Source of the DNA: Betaproteobacteria bacterium
Lineage (GTDB): Bacteria; Pseudomonadota; Gammaproteobacteria; Burkholderiales; SG8-41
Length of the DNA stretch: 64,000 bases
Assembly (NCBI GenBank): GCA_016192825.1
Contig: JACPTK010000085.1
Span: 23,903-87,902, forward strand
Reading direction: 5' to 3'
In this document: positions 34,789 through 43,651 of the stretch, in pieces
How positions within the stretch are numbered: position 1 is the first letter of the stretch
Layout of the letters: every line of letters begins with the position of its first letter
Notes under the pieces: generated by a model
Told to the model about the DNA's origin: nothing
Database searches by the model: none
What the model saw: the letters and a program-made list of their open reading frames with translations, nothing else
Translations under genes and position numbers: made by a program

Positions 34789-35789
34789 TCGGCGCGTATT
34801 CCCACTCGCTTGATGACCGACTTCCAGCGGCTGATTTCGGACCTGACGTGCGCCGCGAACGCTTCCGGCGTGCTGCCGATCGGATCGGCGCCTTGGGCCG
34901 TCAGCCGGCTTTTCATCTCCGGCGCGTGAAGTATCTTGACGATGCTCCGGTTCAGTTTCGTCGTGACCCCTTTTGACATCCCCGCGGGGGCGAAAACACC
35001 GAACCAGTTGGTCGTCTCGTAGCCGGGCACGCCCGCTTCCGCGATCGTCGGCAGATCCGGCACCGCGGGAGAACGCTTTCCGGTCGTCACGGCAAGCGCT
35101 TTCAGCCTTGCCGAATTCATATGGGGCAGGCTGGACAGCAGATTGCTGAACATCAGCTGGATCTGCCCGCCCACCAGATCGTTCATGGCAAGACCGACTC
35201 CCTTATACGGGACGTGCGTCAATCGCACGGCCGCGGCGAAATTGAAAAGCTCCGCCGCAAGGTGCGCGCCCGATCCCGAGCCGCCGGACCCGTAGTTGAT
35301 GGTTCCGGGTTTCGCCCGGGCGAGCGCAATCAGTTCCTTCACCGTTCCTACCCGCAGTGACGGGTGCACGACGAGCACGTTGGTCACGCTGGCGACATAC
35401 GTGATCGCGGTGAAATCCTTGATCGCATCGTAGGGCAACTTCCGGTACAGGGTGGGATTGATGCCGTGGGTCGCCAAGTTCCCCATCAGGATCGTATGCC
35501 CGTCCGGGGTGGCTTCCGCAACGATTCTCGTACCGATCGTGCCGCCGGCACCGGCTCGGTTATCCACGACGACGGACTGGCTCCAGCCTTCGCTCATCTT
35601 TACCCCGAGCAATCGCGCCATGACATCGACTCCTGACCCGGGCGTGAATGGAACCACGAACCGGACAGGTCGCTCGGGATACGCCGCGGTATTCTGGACA
35701 GGCGCACTTTGGGAATACGCGCACGCGCCAGCGAAGGAAATTCCAATTGCGAACGTAGAGCATCTTGCCAAGCTCTCAAAACATCTCAC
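34785..35789 (-). CDS. Bug-family periplasmic solute-binding protein
   Basis: A 334-residue TTT receptor starting at GTG with aggaggaagaatc upstream. The signal peptide is FAIGISFAGACAYSQSAPV, then YPERPVRFVVPFTPGSGVD, VVVDNRAGAGGT, DGHTILM, KPGTINYGSGGSGSGAH and HVPYKGVGLAM. It forms an MmgE/PrpD-Bug pair with the convergent upstream gene. The 5' spacer contains dioxygenase and receptor fragments. Confidence 0.94.
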   Translation of the reverse strand: MRCFESLARCSTFAIGISFAGACAYSQSAPVQNTAAYPERPVRFVVPFTPGSGVDVMARLLGVKMSEGWSQSVVVDNRAGAGGTIGTRIVAEATPDGHTILMGNLATHGINPTLYRKLPYDAIKDFTAITYVASVTNVLVVHPSLRVGTVKELIALARAKPGTINYGSGGSGSGAHLAAELFNFAAAVRLTHVPYKGVGLAMNDLVGGQIQLMFSNLLSSLPHMNSARLKALAVTTGKRSPAVPDLPTIAEAGVPGYETTNWFGVFAPAGMSKGVTTKLNRSIVKILHAPEMKSRLTAQGADPIGSTPEAFAAHVRSEISRWKSVIKRVGIRAD

Positions 35790-35852
35790 GATTCTTCCTC
35801 CTGGACAGGCAGCGTCCCCGGTTGACGCACGGCGTTATCTGAAATGCTGCGT

Positions 35853-36023
35853 TCATGGATGTGGCGGCGCATTTCCCGTCATTTCGACAGGACGAGATCC
35901 CTGGCAGGCGGTCTTGTGCATCACGCGGCGCCACGCGGGATCGAAAGGATCGTGATGATGCATTGTGCACCGGTTGTCCCAGACCAGGATATCCCCTACC
36001 GCAGAGCTAATTTGTGTCGTCAT
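35853..36023 (-). pseudogene. TauD/TfdA dioxygenase C-terminal fragment
   Basis: A 56-residue frame from ATG 36023 containing GDILVWDNRCTMHHHDPFD, then PAWRRVMHK. This is the C-terminal signature of Fe(II)/2-oxoglutarate dioxygenases of the TauD family: the last metal-binding His and the Arg that binds 2-oxoglutarate. The rest of the protein is absent here; its N-terminus survives about 400 bases upstream at 36419-36550, separated by a piece of a Bug gene. Confidence 0.75.
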
Positions 36024-36055
36024 GGCCCCTCACCTATCGTACTTCGCACGCGAAT

Positions 36056-36418
36056 TTACTGAATGCTTGCGCCTGATTTCCTGATCACTTCAGCCCACCG
36101 CTTTATCTCCGACCGGATGAACTCCGAAAACTACTGCGGAGTGCTCTTGGCGGTCTCGAGGCCCATACCGGAGACGCGTTTCGTGATTTCGGGCAATTGT
36201 TCCATCGCCTGCGCGCGCGCGTTGAGCCGTCGGACTATCGCGGCCGGCGCGCCCCTGGGCGCGACCAGGCCCAGCCAGAGATTCACCACGTAGCCCCGTA
36301 TCCCCGATTCCGTCATCGTTGGAACGTGCGCCAGCGCCCGCGATCGCTTGGCCCCTGTCACCGCGAGGGGACGCACGCACTTCGCACCGAGGTAGGGCAG
36401 TGCCGGGGGAAGGCCCGT
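36056..36418 (-). pseudogene. Bug-family C-terminal fragment with a nonsense codon
   Basis: The frame reads CVRPLAVTGAKRSRALAHVP, TMTESGIRGYVVNLWLGLVA, APAAIVRRLNARAQ, GLETAKSTPQ, meets TAG at 36133-36131, and continues FSEFIRSEIKRWAEVIRKSG to TAA at 36056. This is the last third of a Bug receptor. At 36418 it is fused in frame to the TauD N-terminus, so it derives from a rearrangement. Confidence 0.75.
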
Positions 36419-36550
36419 GAAGACGACTGAATGCCCGGCGAGCGCGTCTTCAATCGCCTTGATCGTGTCATCGTCGAAAGGCTTCGACAGATCGACACCC
36501 TCGATCTCGAAACCCAGCGGCTTGCCATTGCCGACGACAGAAATGCCCAT
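36419..36550 (-). pseudogene. TauD/TfdA dioxygenase N-terminal fragment
   Basis: From ATG 36550 (ggaggggg upstream) the frame reads MGISVVGNGKPLGFEIEGVD, LSKPFDDDTIKAIEDALAGH, SVVF, the N-terminal strand-helix unit of TauD-type proteins, then switches abruptly to Bug sequence. Together with 35853-36023 it brackets the Bug fragment. Confidence 0.7.
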
Positions 36551-36596
36551 CCCGACCCCCTCCTCTCCCACGCAGTCCGGCATGGGAGACAGGGTA

Positions 36597-36800
36597 CTGC
36601 AAACAAGTCTCATTGACATAGGCATCTTGCCCTTATGGGCCGTGCACAGGGAGATCCAGAGCGGCACGCTGGACATCGTGCTGCCAACGCACAACCCGAC
36701 CTCGAAGGATATCTTTGCCGTATATCCCTATACCCGCAATCCTTCGTCGAAGATCAGGTCGTTCGTTGCTTTTCTTGAAGAGGATCTCAAGCGAATCAGC
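36597..36800 (+). pseudogene. LysR-family C-terminal fragment
   Basis: The plus-strand frame reads LQTSLIDIGILPLWAVHREI, QSGTLDIVLPTHNPTSKDIF, AVYPYTRNPSSKIRSFVAFL, EEDLKRIS, which is the terminal part of a LysR effector domain (GIGxLPxW, AVYP, KIRxFVxFL). No HTH domain is present upstream. It lies back to back with the TauD fragment. Confidence 0.7.
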
Positions 36801-36865
36801 TACCTTCCTCCCCGCCGGAGTCTTCCAAAACGTCCCGCGCAACGTCCCTCGTGAACCCAAGCACT

Positions 36866-37037
36866 TCACTTCGATTTTCGGGCAGCCCGGATGATCGGCC
36901 CCGGCGTCCCGGCGGACGCCAGGAGCCCGTACCAGGTCGCGTACTCGAATCCCGGCACTCCGGATTCCGCAATCGCCGGCACTCATGAACGGGACGTTGC
37001 CCGCAACCACGGCCAGGACCTCAGGGTCGTTCCACAT
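36866..37037 (-). pseudogene. Second Bug-family fragment with internal deletion
   Basis: Minus-strand pieces NDPEVLAVVAGNVPFM and, in a neighbouring frame, VPAIAESGVPGFEYATWYGL then LASAGTPGPIIRAARKSK match the middle and late parts of Bug receptors, with the stretch between them deleted and a frameshift. The frame ends at TGA 36868-36866. Confidence 0.6.
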
Positions 37038-37092
37038 TAAACATTCCGTAATTTCATTGACTTAAGTCCGTAACCCGCCCGGTGGAATTTAA

Positions 37093-37139
37093 ATACACGT
37101 AATTCGTGTATTATTTTACTCGTGTGATTTCACGCGAGT
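37093..37139 (+). promoter_or_regulatory. Paired palindromes before the toxin-antitoxin genes
   Basis: Two AT-rich inverted repeats lie in the 56 bases before the first antitoxin: atacacgtaattcgtgtat (37093-37111) and actcgtgtgatttcacgcgagt (37118-37139, arms actcg/cgagt). Ribbon-helix-helix antitoxins usually repress their own operon through such sites. Confidence 0.5.
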
Positions 37140-37148
37140 AGCTGGCCC

Positions 37149-37397
37149 ATGAAGAACATCACCATCACCCTCGATGAAGAGACCGCGCGCCGGGCGCGGG
37201 TGCGCGCCTCCGAGCGCGACATGAGCATGTCGCGCTACATCGGCGAGCTGGTGCGCAGGGACATCCGCGCGTCGGACGAATACCAGGAAGCGATGCAGCG
37301 CTACTTCAGCAGCAATCTCGTCATTCGCAGGCAGCCCGGTGAACGGCGTGCCACGCGCGACGAGCTGCACGACCGGGCCGCTCTTCGCTCCAAGTAA
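37149..37397 (+). CDS. Ribbon-helix-helix (CopG-type) antitoxin 1
   Basis: An 82-residue protein starting MKNITITLDEETARRARVRA with SERDMSMSRYIGELVRRDI, the beta-strand/helix/helix pattern of RHH DNA-binding proteins. The C-terminal half is charged (RQPGERRATRDELHDR) and would wrap a toxin. It is followed by a second RHH gene and a PIN-domain toxin on the same strand. Confidence 0.8.
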   Translation: MKNITITLDEETARRARVRASERDMSMSRYIGELVRRDIRASDEYQEAMQRYFSSNLVIRRQPGERRATRDELHDRAALRSK

Positions 37398-37412
37398 GGG
37401 AGTCTCCGTCCA

Positions 37413-37592
37413 ATGAGGAAACTAACTGTCATTCTGGACGACAAGACCGTTACGTGGGACCGGAAACACGCCGCTCGGCAGACAGTGAGCTTGTCACGCT
37501 TCGTCGGCGAACTGGTCCGGCAGCAATGGCGCGGGCCGCAGCGCCGCTTGCGCGAGGAAATCTATGACCGCCCTGTGCTTCGTCGACGCTGA
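37413..37592 (+). CDS. Ribbon-helix-helix antitoxin 2, overlapping the toxin start
   Basis: A 59-residue frame (MRKLTVILDDKTVTWDRKHA, ARQTVSLSRFVGELVRQQW, then RLREEIYDRPVLRR) paralogous to the preceding antitoxin: both share a short RHH strand, SxSRxxGELVR, and a basic tail. It starts 15 bases after antitoxin 1 and its last 29 bases overlap the PIN toxin in another frame, the classical coupling of vapBC genes. This is probably the direct partner of the toxin. Confidence 0.7.
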   Translation: MRKLTVILDDKTVTWDRKHAARQTVSLSRFVGELVRQQWRGPQRRLREEIYDRPVLRRR

Positions 37593-38085
37593 CGTACTCA
37601 TCTACGCCCGCGATCCCGAGGAGCCGTCAAAGCAAGACCGCGCCAAGGAATGGCTCAAGCACCTTTGGCGCGAGGGCCTTGGCCGGACGAGCACGCAGGT
37701 CCTGTCCGAGTTCTACGTCAACGTTACTCGCAAGCTCGCAGCACCGGTCACTCAAGAGGACGCCTGGCAGGAGGTGAAATCGTTCCTCGCCTGGAACCCG
37801 CATCCGGTTGATGCGGCACTGCTCGCCCGGGCGCGGGAGATCGAGCAGCGCTGGCGCCTGTCGTGGTGGGACAGCATGGTCGTCGCCGCGGCGCAGTTGC
37901 AGGGCTGCGCGCTGCTGCTGACCGAGGACCTGCAGGATGGCACGGCGTACGGCGGCGTGACGGTGCGCAGCCCTTTCACGCTCGACGTTCGCGAGCCCGT
38001 TCCGGCCTACGCCGTCGCGCCGGCCGCCAGGCCCCGCCACCGCGAACGCGGCAGGCCCAGGAAGGAGGAGCACATTCGCGGATAG
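37564..38085 (+). CDS. PIN-domain toxin, VapC family
   Basis: A 173-residue PIN-fold ribonuclease. The N-terminus MTALCFVDADVLIYARD contains the first acidic metal ligand, STQVLSEFYVNVTRK the second, and RWRLSWWDSMVVAAAQLQGC, LLLTEDLQDG the later acidic residues. VapC enzymes cleave RNA with Mg2+. A C-terminal Arg/Pro-rich tail (RPRHRERGRPRKEEH) is longer than in most VapC proteins (about 135 residues) and could bind nucleic acid. It is coupled to the RHH antitoxin genes upstream. Confidence 0.88.
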   Translation: MTALCFVDADVLIYARDPEEPSKQDRAKEWLKHLWREGLGRTSTQVLSEFYVNVTRKLAAPVTQEDAWQEVKSFLAWNPHPVDAALLARAREIEQRWRLSWWDSMVVAAAQLQGCALLLTEDLQDGTAYGGVTVRSPFTLDVREPVPAYAVAPAARPRHRERGRPRKEEHIRG

Positions 38086-38098
38086 CGCACTCATCACA

Positions 38099-38127
38099 TT
38101 GTTTTTACGGCAGAAATGCCGTATGAT
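38099..38127 (+). promoter_or_regulatory. Sigma-70-like promoter of prfC
   Basis: The hexamers ttgttt and tatgat are separated by exactly 17 bases, a near-consensus -35/-10 pair. It lies 48 bases before the prfC start codon at 38176. An inverted repeat acggcagaaatgccgt sits in the spacer between the hexamers and might affect expression. Confidence 0.6.
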
Positions 38128-38175
38128 GCGCGGCTTTCGTCGCGGGCCCCGGCCCGCCGGACGTATCACACGAGC

Positions 38176-39777
<1,602 letters not shown>

Positions 39778-39924
39778 CCGGCAGCCGGCCCCGTTGAGTC
39801 ACCTGACCGTAGTTTGTAATTCTTCGCGGCCCCTTGTCCGCGCAGGGAACGATATCGGTGGGCAAGAACGCAAAGACCGGTCAAACTACCGGACCATTCA
39901 ACAGTTAAACCACCGGAGGTTCCA

Positions 39925-40071
39925 ATGAGCGGACGCGGTCAGACGGGTCACAATCAGATGCTGAAAAGAAGGCGAGTGAAGCAATTGGCCAAGAAGCGCC
40001 TGATCCAGGCCGCCAAGAAGGCGGAGAAGCTGAGAAAGCAAAACGCCAGGATGAAACCTCCTGCCGCCTGA
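39925..40071 (+). CDS. Small basic protein, 48 residues
   Basis: A short frame behind a strong ggaggttcca site: MSGRGQTGHNQMLKRRRVKQ, LAKKRLIQAAKKAEKLRKQN, ARMKPPAA. It is extremely Lys/Arg-rich and mostly helical, so it may bind RNA or DNA. It lies 148 bases after prfC. I do not recognise it; the good ribosome-binding site and biased composition support a real gene. Confidence 0.6.
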   Translation: MSGRGQTGHNQMLKRRRVKQLAKKRLIQAAKKAEKLRKQNARMKPPAA

Positions 40072-40092
40072 TGGGTGACGAACACGCCTTCA

Positions 40093-40449
40093 CTACTTCA
40101 TCTCGATGAACTCCAGCTGCACCCCGTCCGGCCCCTCGAAGAAGCACACCCGCCGCCCGCCCGAGACGACGGTCTGCTCGAGGATCCGGATGCCCTGCCC
40201 CTTGAGCTTTTCCACGAGCGCGTCGAGCTCGTCGGTGTCGATGGCGATATGCTCCATCCCGTACTTCTGCTCGCGCTGTTGGTCCTCGAGGAAGTGGGTC
40301 ACGTTGAGCTCCAGACCGAGGAAATCGATGCGGTAGCCGCCCCGCGGGGACTTGTTCAGCACCTTCGCGCCGAACGTATCCACGTAGAACTGGACCGTCT
40401 TCTCCGGGTCCCGGGTCTTGAGGTGCAGGTGGTTGAGCTTCAGAGTCAT
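40093..40449 (-). CDS. VOC-family (glyoxalase/dioxygenase-fold) protein
   Basis: A 118-residue single vicinal-oxygen-chelate domain: LNHLHLKTRDPEKTVQFYVD at the start with the first metal His, GMEHIAIDTDELDALVEKLK with the second, and DGVQLEFIEMK with the terminal Glu ligand. Such proteins act as glyoxalases, isomerases or ring-cleavage enzymes with a divalent metal. No neighbour defines the substrate. Confidence 0.88.
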   Translation of the reverse strand: MTLKLNHLHLKTRDPEKTVQFYVDTFGAKVLNKSPRGGYRIDFLGLELNVTHFLEDQQREQKYGMEHIAIDTDELDALVEKLKGQGIRILEQTVVSGGRRVCFFEGPDGVQLEFIEMK

Positions 40450-40649
40450 CGGTGCCTCCTCCCAAACAAGCGTAACGGGTATTTGTGCCGAATCATACTA
40501 GCCAACCAAGGGATGAGGGCCACCACCCCCGCAGCGCGGAAGCAGTTGACCCTTCTGCCTTCTGCCTTCTGCCTTCTGCCCTGCCCTTCCATCATGAGGG
40601 GGAGTCGCCCCCGGAAGGTCGTGCGCCTTTGCATTCAACAAATTGCGGC

Positions 40650-40857
40650 GCGCTCGGGCTGACGGTATTGCTTTCGCTGTTCGGGCACATCGTGGGGCCG
40701 CGCATCTGGGGCGCCACGCCGCAAGACGTCGAGGCCGCGGGCCAGGTCATGCTGCCGGCCTTTTCCTGCCTGTTTACATTTCGTGGTGGTCGTGTGGGGC
40801 ATGTACCTGGCGGGTCTGATCATTGCGGCGCCCCACATCATTCGCGAAAGCGACTGA
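40650..40857 (+). pseudogene. Small membrane-protein remnant, frameshifted
   Basis: One frame reads LTVLLSLFGHIVGPRIWGAT, PQDVEAAGQVMLPAF and a second frame continues FVVVWGMYLAGLIIAAPHII, RESD before TGA. The two parts join at about 40785 if a base is restored and give a two-segment membrane protein. The N-terminus is missing. Function is unknown. Confidence 0.4.
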
Positions 40858-40890
40858 GCCGTACCCTGTTGCCAAGCCCGGGAGACGAAC

Positions 40891-41472
40891 ATGAAACTCG
40901 TGGAGCGCGTGAAGAACATCCTGATGCAGCCCAAAAGTGAGTGGGCGGTGATCGAAAACGAACAGACCGACACCAAGATGCTCTACACCCGCTACATCGC
41001 CATTCTGGCGATCATTCCGGTGGCGGCGACCTTTCTCAGCCTGTTCGGCGGGCGAATCGGGATGGGCCTCGTCCTGGGCGCCATCGTCATCCAATATGTC
41101 CTGAGCCTCGTCATGGTTTACGCCGTAGCCTACATCGCCGAGATTCTTGCGCCCAACTTCGACGGGAACCGCGACTCGAGCGGGGCGCTGAGGCTCACGG
41201 CCTACGCGATGACCGCCTCCTGGGTCGCCGGCGTGCTCGCGATCGTGCCTTTCCTCGGCTGGCTGCTGTCGTTTCTCGGCAGCCTGTATTCGATCTACCT
41301 CTTCTTCCTGGGCGCGCCCGTGCTGATGAAGGTGCCCGAGTCCAAGGCCGTGCCCTATTCCATCCTGGTCATGGTCGCCGCCATCGTCCTCGGCATCATC
41401 ATCGGGTTCATCGCCACCGCCATCATGGGGTTCGGCGTCGCGGGAACGATGATGCGGCCCAAAGATTTCTGA
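40891..41472 (+). CDS. Yip1-family membrane protein
   Basis: A 193-residue inner-membrane protein with five predicted hydrophobic segments (YIAILAIIPVAATFLSLFGG, LVLGAIVIQYVLSLVMVYAV, ALRLTAYAMTASWVAGVLAI, LLSFLGSLYSIYLFFLGAPV, ILVMVAAIVLGIIIGFIATA). The start MKLVERVKNILMQPKSEWAVI followed by these helices is characteristic of bacterial Yip1/DUF1282 proteins, whose role is unknown. It follows the decayed membrane-protein fragment. Confidence 0.85.
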   Translation: MKLVERVKNILMQPKSEWAVIENEQTDTKMLYTRYIAILAIIPVAATFLSLFGGRIGMGLVLGAIVIQYVLSLVMVYAVAYIAEILAPNFDGNRDSSGALRLTAYAMTASWVAGVLAIVPFLGWLLSFLGSLYSIYLFFLGAPVLMKVPESKAVPYSILVMVAAIVLGIIIGFIATAIMGFGVAGTMMRPKDF

Positions 41473-41543
41473 TGCGTGATAAGGGGAAAGGAATGAGGGA
41501 TCAGGGATGAGGGGTAAGAGCCGAACTGCGTGATCACCTATCA

Positions 41544-42176
41544 TCAGCTTGACTTGGTCAACGGCGGCAACGGCAGTTTCGCGCCGTCCGGCAAGGGCGT
41601 GCGGTCCACGTTCAGGCACATCGAAACCAGCACGTAGAACCCGTTCACCGCGATGAGGTCCACCACGCCGCGCTCGCCGAACCGGTCCCGCGCGGCTTGG
41701 TAAGTGGCGTCGCTCACGCCGTGAGTCTCGTGCAGCTCGCGCGAGAAGTCGTAGACGATCGCCTCCTCCGCCGTCATCCGCGCCGGGCGGCGGCCGTGCG
41801 CAATGGCGTCGGCGATGGCCGGGTCGAGCCCGGCTTCCAGGGCGAGCTTGCAATGGGCGAACCACTCGTATTGCGACGTCCACCGGCGCGCCGTGATGAT
41901 GATCGCCATCTCGTTGAGCTTCGCAGGCAGCGAGCTCCGGAAACGGATCTCCGCGCCGAGCTGCTGGATGAGGTTGCCGACGCCCGGGCTGCGCAACCAG
42001 ACGTTGAACGGCCCGCCGAGCGGCCCCGGCTTCGCGGCGGCGGAATTCGCAACCTTCGAGCGCGCCCCCGACCGGATCGCGTCCGCCACCGCGCGCTGCT
42101 CCGGCGTCAGGTTCTCCAGCGGGATCAGCTTGAACCGGCGCGGGTCCGCACCTGCTTCTTTGTTCGGACTGGTCAT
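41544..42176 (-). CDS. Carboxymuconolactone decarboxylase-family protein
   Basis: A 210-residue AhpD/CMD-fold protein. The core signature is RWTSQYEWFAHCKLALEAGL, where EWxxH is the conserved active-site patch, followed by DPAIADAIAHGRRP and EAIVYDFSRELHETHGVSDA. The AhpD redox CxxC pair is not present, so a decarboxylase or lactonase-like role is more likely than a peroxidase-coupled one. It lies between two plus-strand membrane-protein genes. Confidence 0.88.
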   Translation of the reverse strand: MTSPNKEAGADPRRFKLIPLENLTPEQRAVADAIRSGARSKVANSAAAKPGPLGGPFNVWLRSPGVGNLIQQLGAEIRFRSSLPAKLNEMAIIITARRWTSQYEWFAHCKLALEAGLDPAIADAIAHGRRPARMTAEEAIVYDFSRELHETHGVSDATYQAARDRFGERGVVDLIAVNGFYVLVSMCLNVDRTPLPDGAKLPLPPLTKSS

Positions 42177-42364
42177 CTCTATCCCCCACGTTGGAAAGAC
42201 AGGAAATTACCACACAGGGGGCGCCAATCCGTGAATGGTGAATGGATGTTCGACCCCGCGCAGCGCGGGAGAGACACCCCTCATCCCTCATCCTTCCTCT
42301 TTTCCCCCTTTCCCTTTAGAGTGCGCGATTTCCCATCCCGCCGAAGCGGGTCCGGGACCAAATC

Positions 42365-43537
42365 GTGAACAACGCCGGGGAGCAAGCGTCCCTTTTCACC
42401 AGGCCGTTCGTCCTGCTGTGTCTCGCCATGTTCCTCGGCTACGCGAACCAGTGGCTGATGACGCCGATCATCCCGCTCTACGTCCAGGACATGGGCGGAT
42501 CGGCTTTCGTGGCCGGGCTGGCGCTGCTGGCCTTCGCCCTGCCGAGCTTTATCGTCCGGCCGTTCTTCGGACGTCTCGCGGACCGGTGGAGCGCCACCGG
42601 CGTGCTGGCCGGCGGGCTGATCCTGCTGGCGGCCGGCAGCCTGCTGTTCCTCGTGCCCCGGCTGGCGATGGTGTTCGTCGGCGGCGTGGTCCGCGGTCTC
42701 GGCTGGGGCGGCCTCAACATCGGCGGCTACACGACGCTGGCGATCGCGGCGCCGGCGCAGCGCCGGGGCGAAGCGGCCGGCTACTACACCAGCGTGACGA
42801 CGAGCGTGTCCGTGGTTTTCCCGGCGCTGGCACTGTGGCTCATCGCCGGGCACGGCGGTTTCAGCGCGGTGTTCCTGCTCTCCGCAACGCTGGTGCTGCT
42901 GGGGCTGCCGGTCGTCGCCATCCTCGCGAAGCACCGGGGCGAGTCGAAGAAAGCCGCGCCGGCCGCCGGGGACCGGGTATCGTTCATCGACAAGGGCGTG
43001 CTGCTCGCCACGGGGCTCAATCTCTGCGCGACGCTCGCCGCGCCGTCCGTGATGGCATTCCTTCCGCTCTACGCCCGCTCGCTCGGCATCGACAACATCG
43101 GGCTGTTCTACGTCCTGGCCGGCATCACGAGCATCGTCATCCGGCCCGTGCTCGGAAGAAAATCGGATGCCATGGGACGCGGCCCCGCCATCGCCCTCGG
43201 GCTCGCCGCGCAACTGATCGGCCTGGCGCTCATCGTCATGGCGCAAAGCCTGCCGCTGATGCTCGTGGGCGGCGTTTTCGTGGCGCTGGGATGGGCGATG
43301 ATCGGATCGACCACCACGGCGCTCGCGATGGATCTCACCGACCCCCGCTCCCGGGGCCGCGGCATGGCGACCTTCAGCCTCTCGTTTCAGCTGGGCATGG
43401 GCGTCGGCGCGATCATTTCCGGCGCGCTCGCCGACCTGGTGGGACTGAGGGGCATGTACGCGGGGTCCATCGTGATCACGCTGGCGGGTTTCGGGCTGCT
43501 GGCGGCGGCGTGGAAGCTGCTGCCGCGGCCGGGCTAG
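42365..43537 (+). CDS. Major facilitator superfamily transporter
   Basis: A 390-residue MFS protein with 12 hydrophobic segments. Marks are FVLLCLAMFLGYANQWLMTP, IPLYVQDMGGSAFVAGLALL, the loop 2-3 motif FFGRLADRWSATGVL (motif A variant) and VLGRKSDAMGRGPAIALGLA in the second half. The start is GTG at 42365. It resembles drug/metabolite efflux or quinolone-type permeases, but the substrate is unknown. Confidence 0.9.
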   Translation: MNNAGEQASLFTRPFVLLCLAMFLGYANQWLMTPIIPLYVQDMGGSAFVAGLALLAFALPSFIVRPFFGRLADRWSATGVLAGGLILLAAGSLLFLVPRLAMVFVGGVVRGLGWGGLNIGGYTTLAIAAPAQRRGEAAGYYTSVTTSVSVVFPALALWLIAGHGGFSAVFLLSATLVLLGLPVVAILAKHRGESKKAAPAAGDRVSFIDKGVLLATGLNLCATLAAPSVMAFLPLYARSLGIDNIGLFYVLAGITSIVIRPVLGRKSDAMGRGPAIALGLAAQLIGLALIVMAQSLPLMLVGGVFVALGWAMIGSTTTALAMDLTDPRSRGRGMATFSLSFQLGMGVGAIISGALADLVGLRGMYAGSIVITLAGFGLLAAAWKLLPRPG

Positions 43538-43651
43538 CGCTTCACCGCAACGGCGCCGGGACGCTGATCCATCCTTCAAACGGTGAACGGTGAACGGTAA
43601 ACTCCGCTCTCGTCACTCGTTACTTGCCACTGGATCAAGAAGGAGCCCGCC

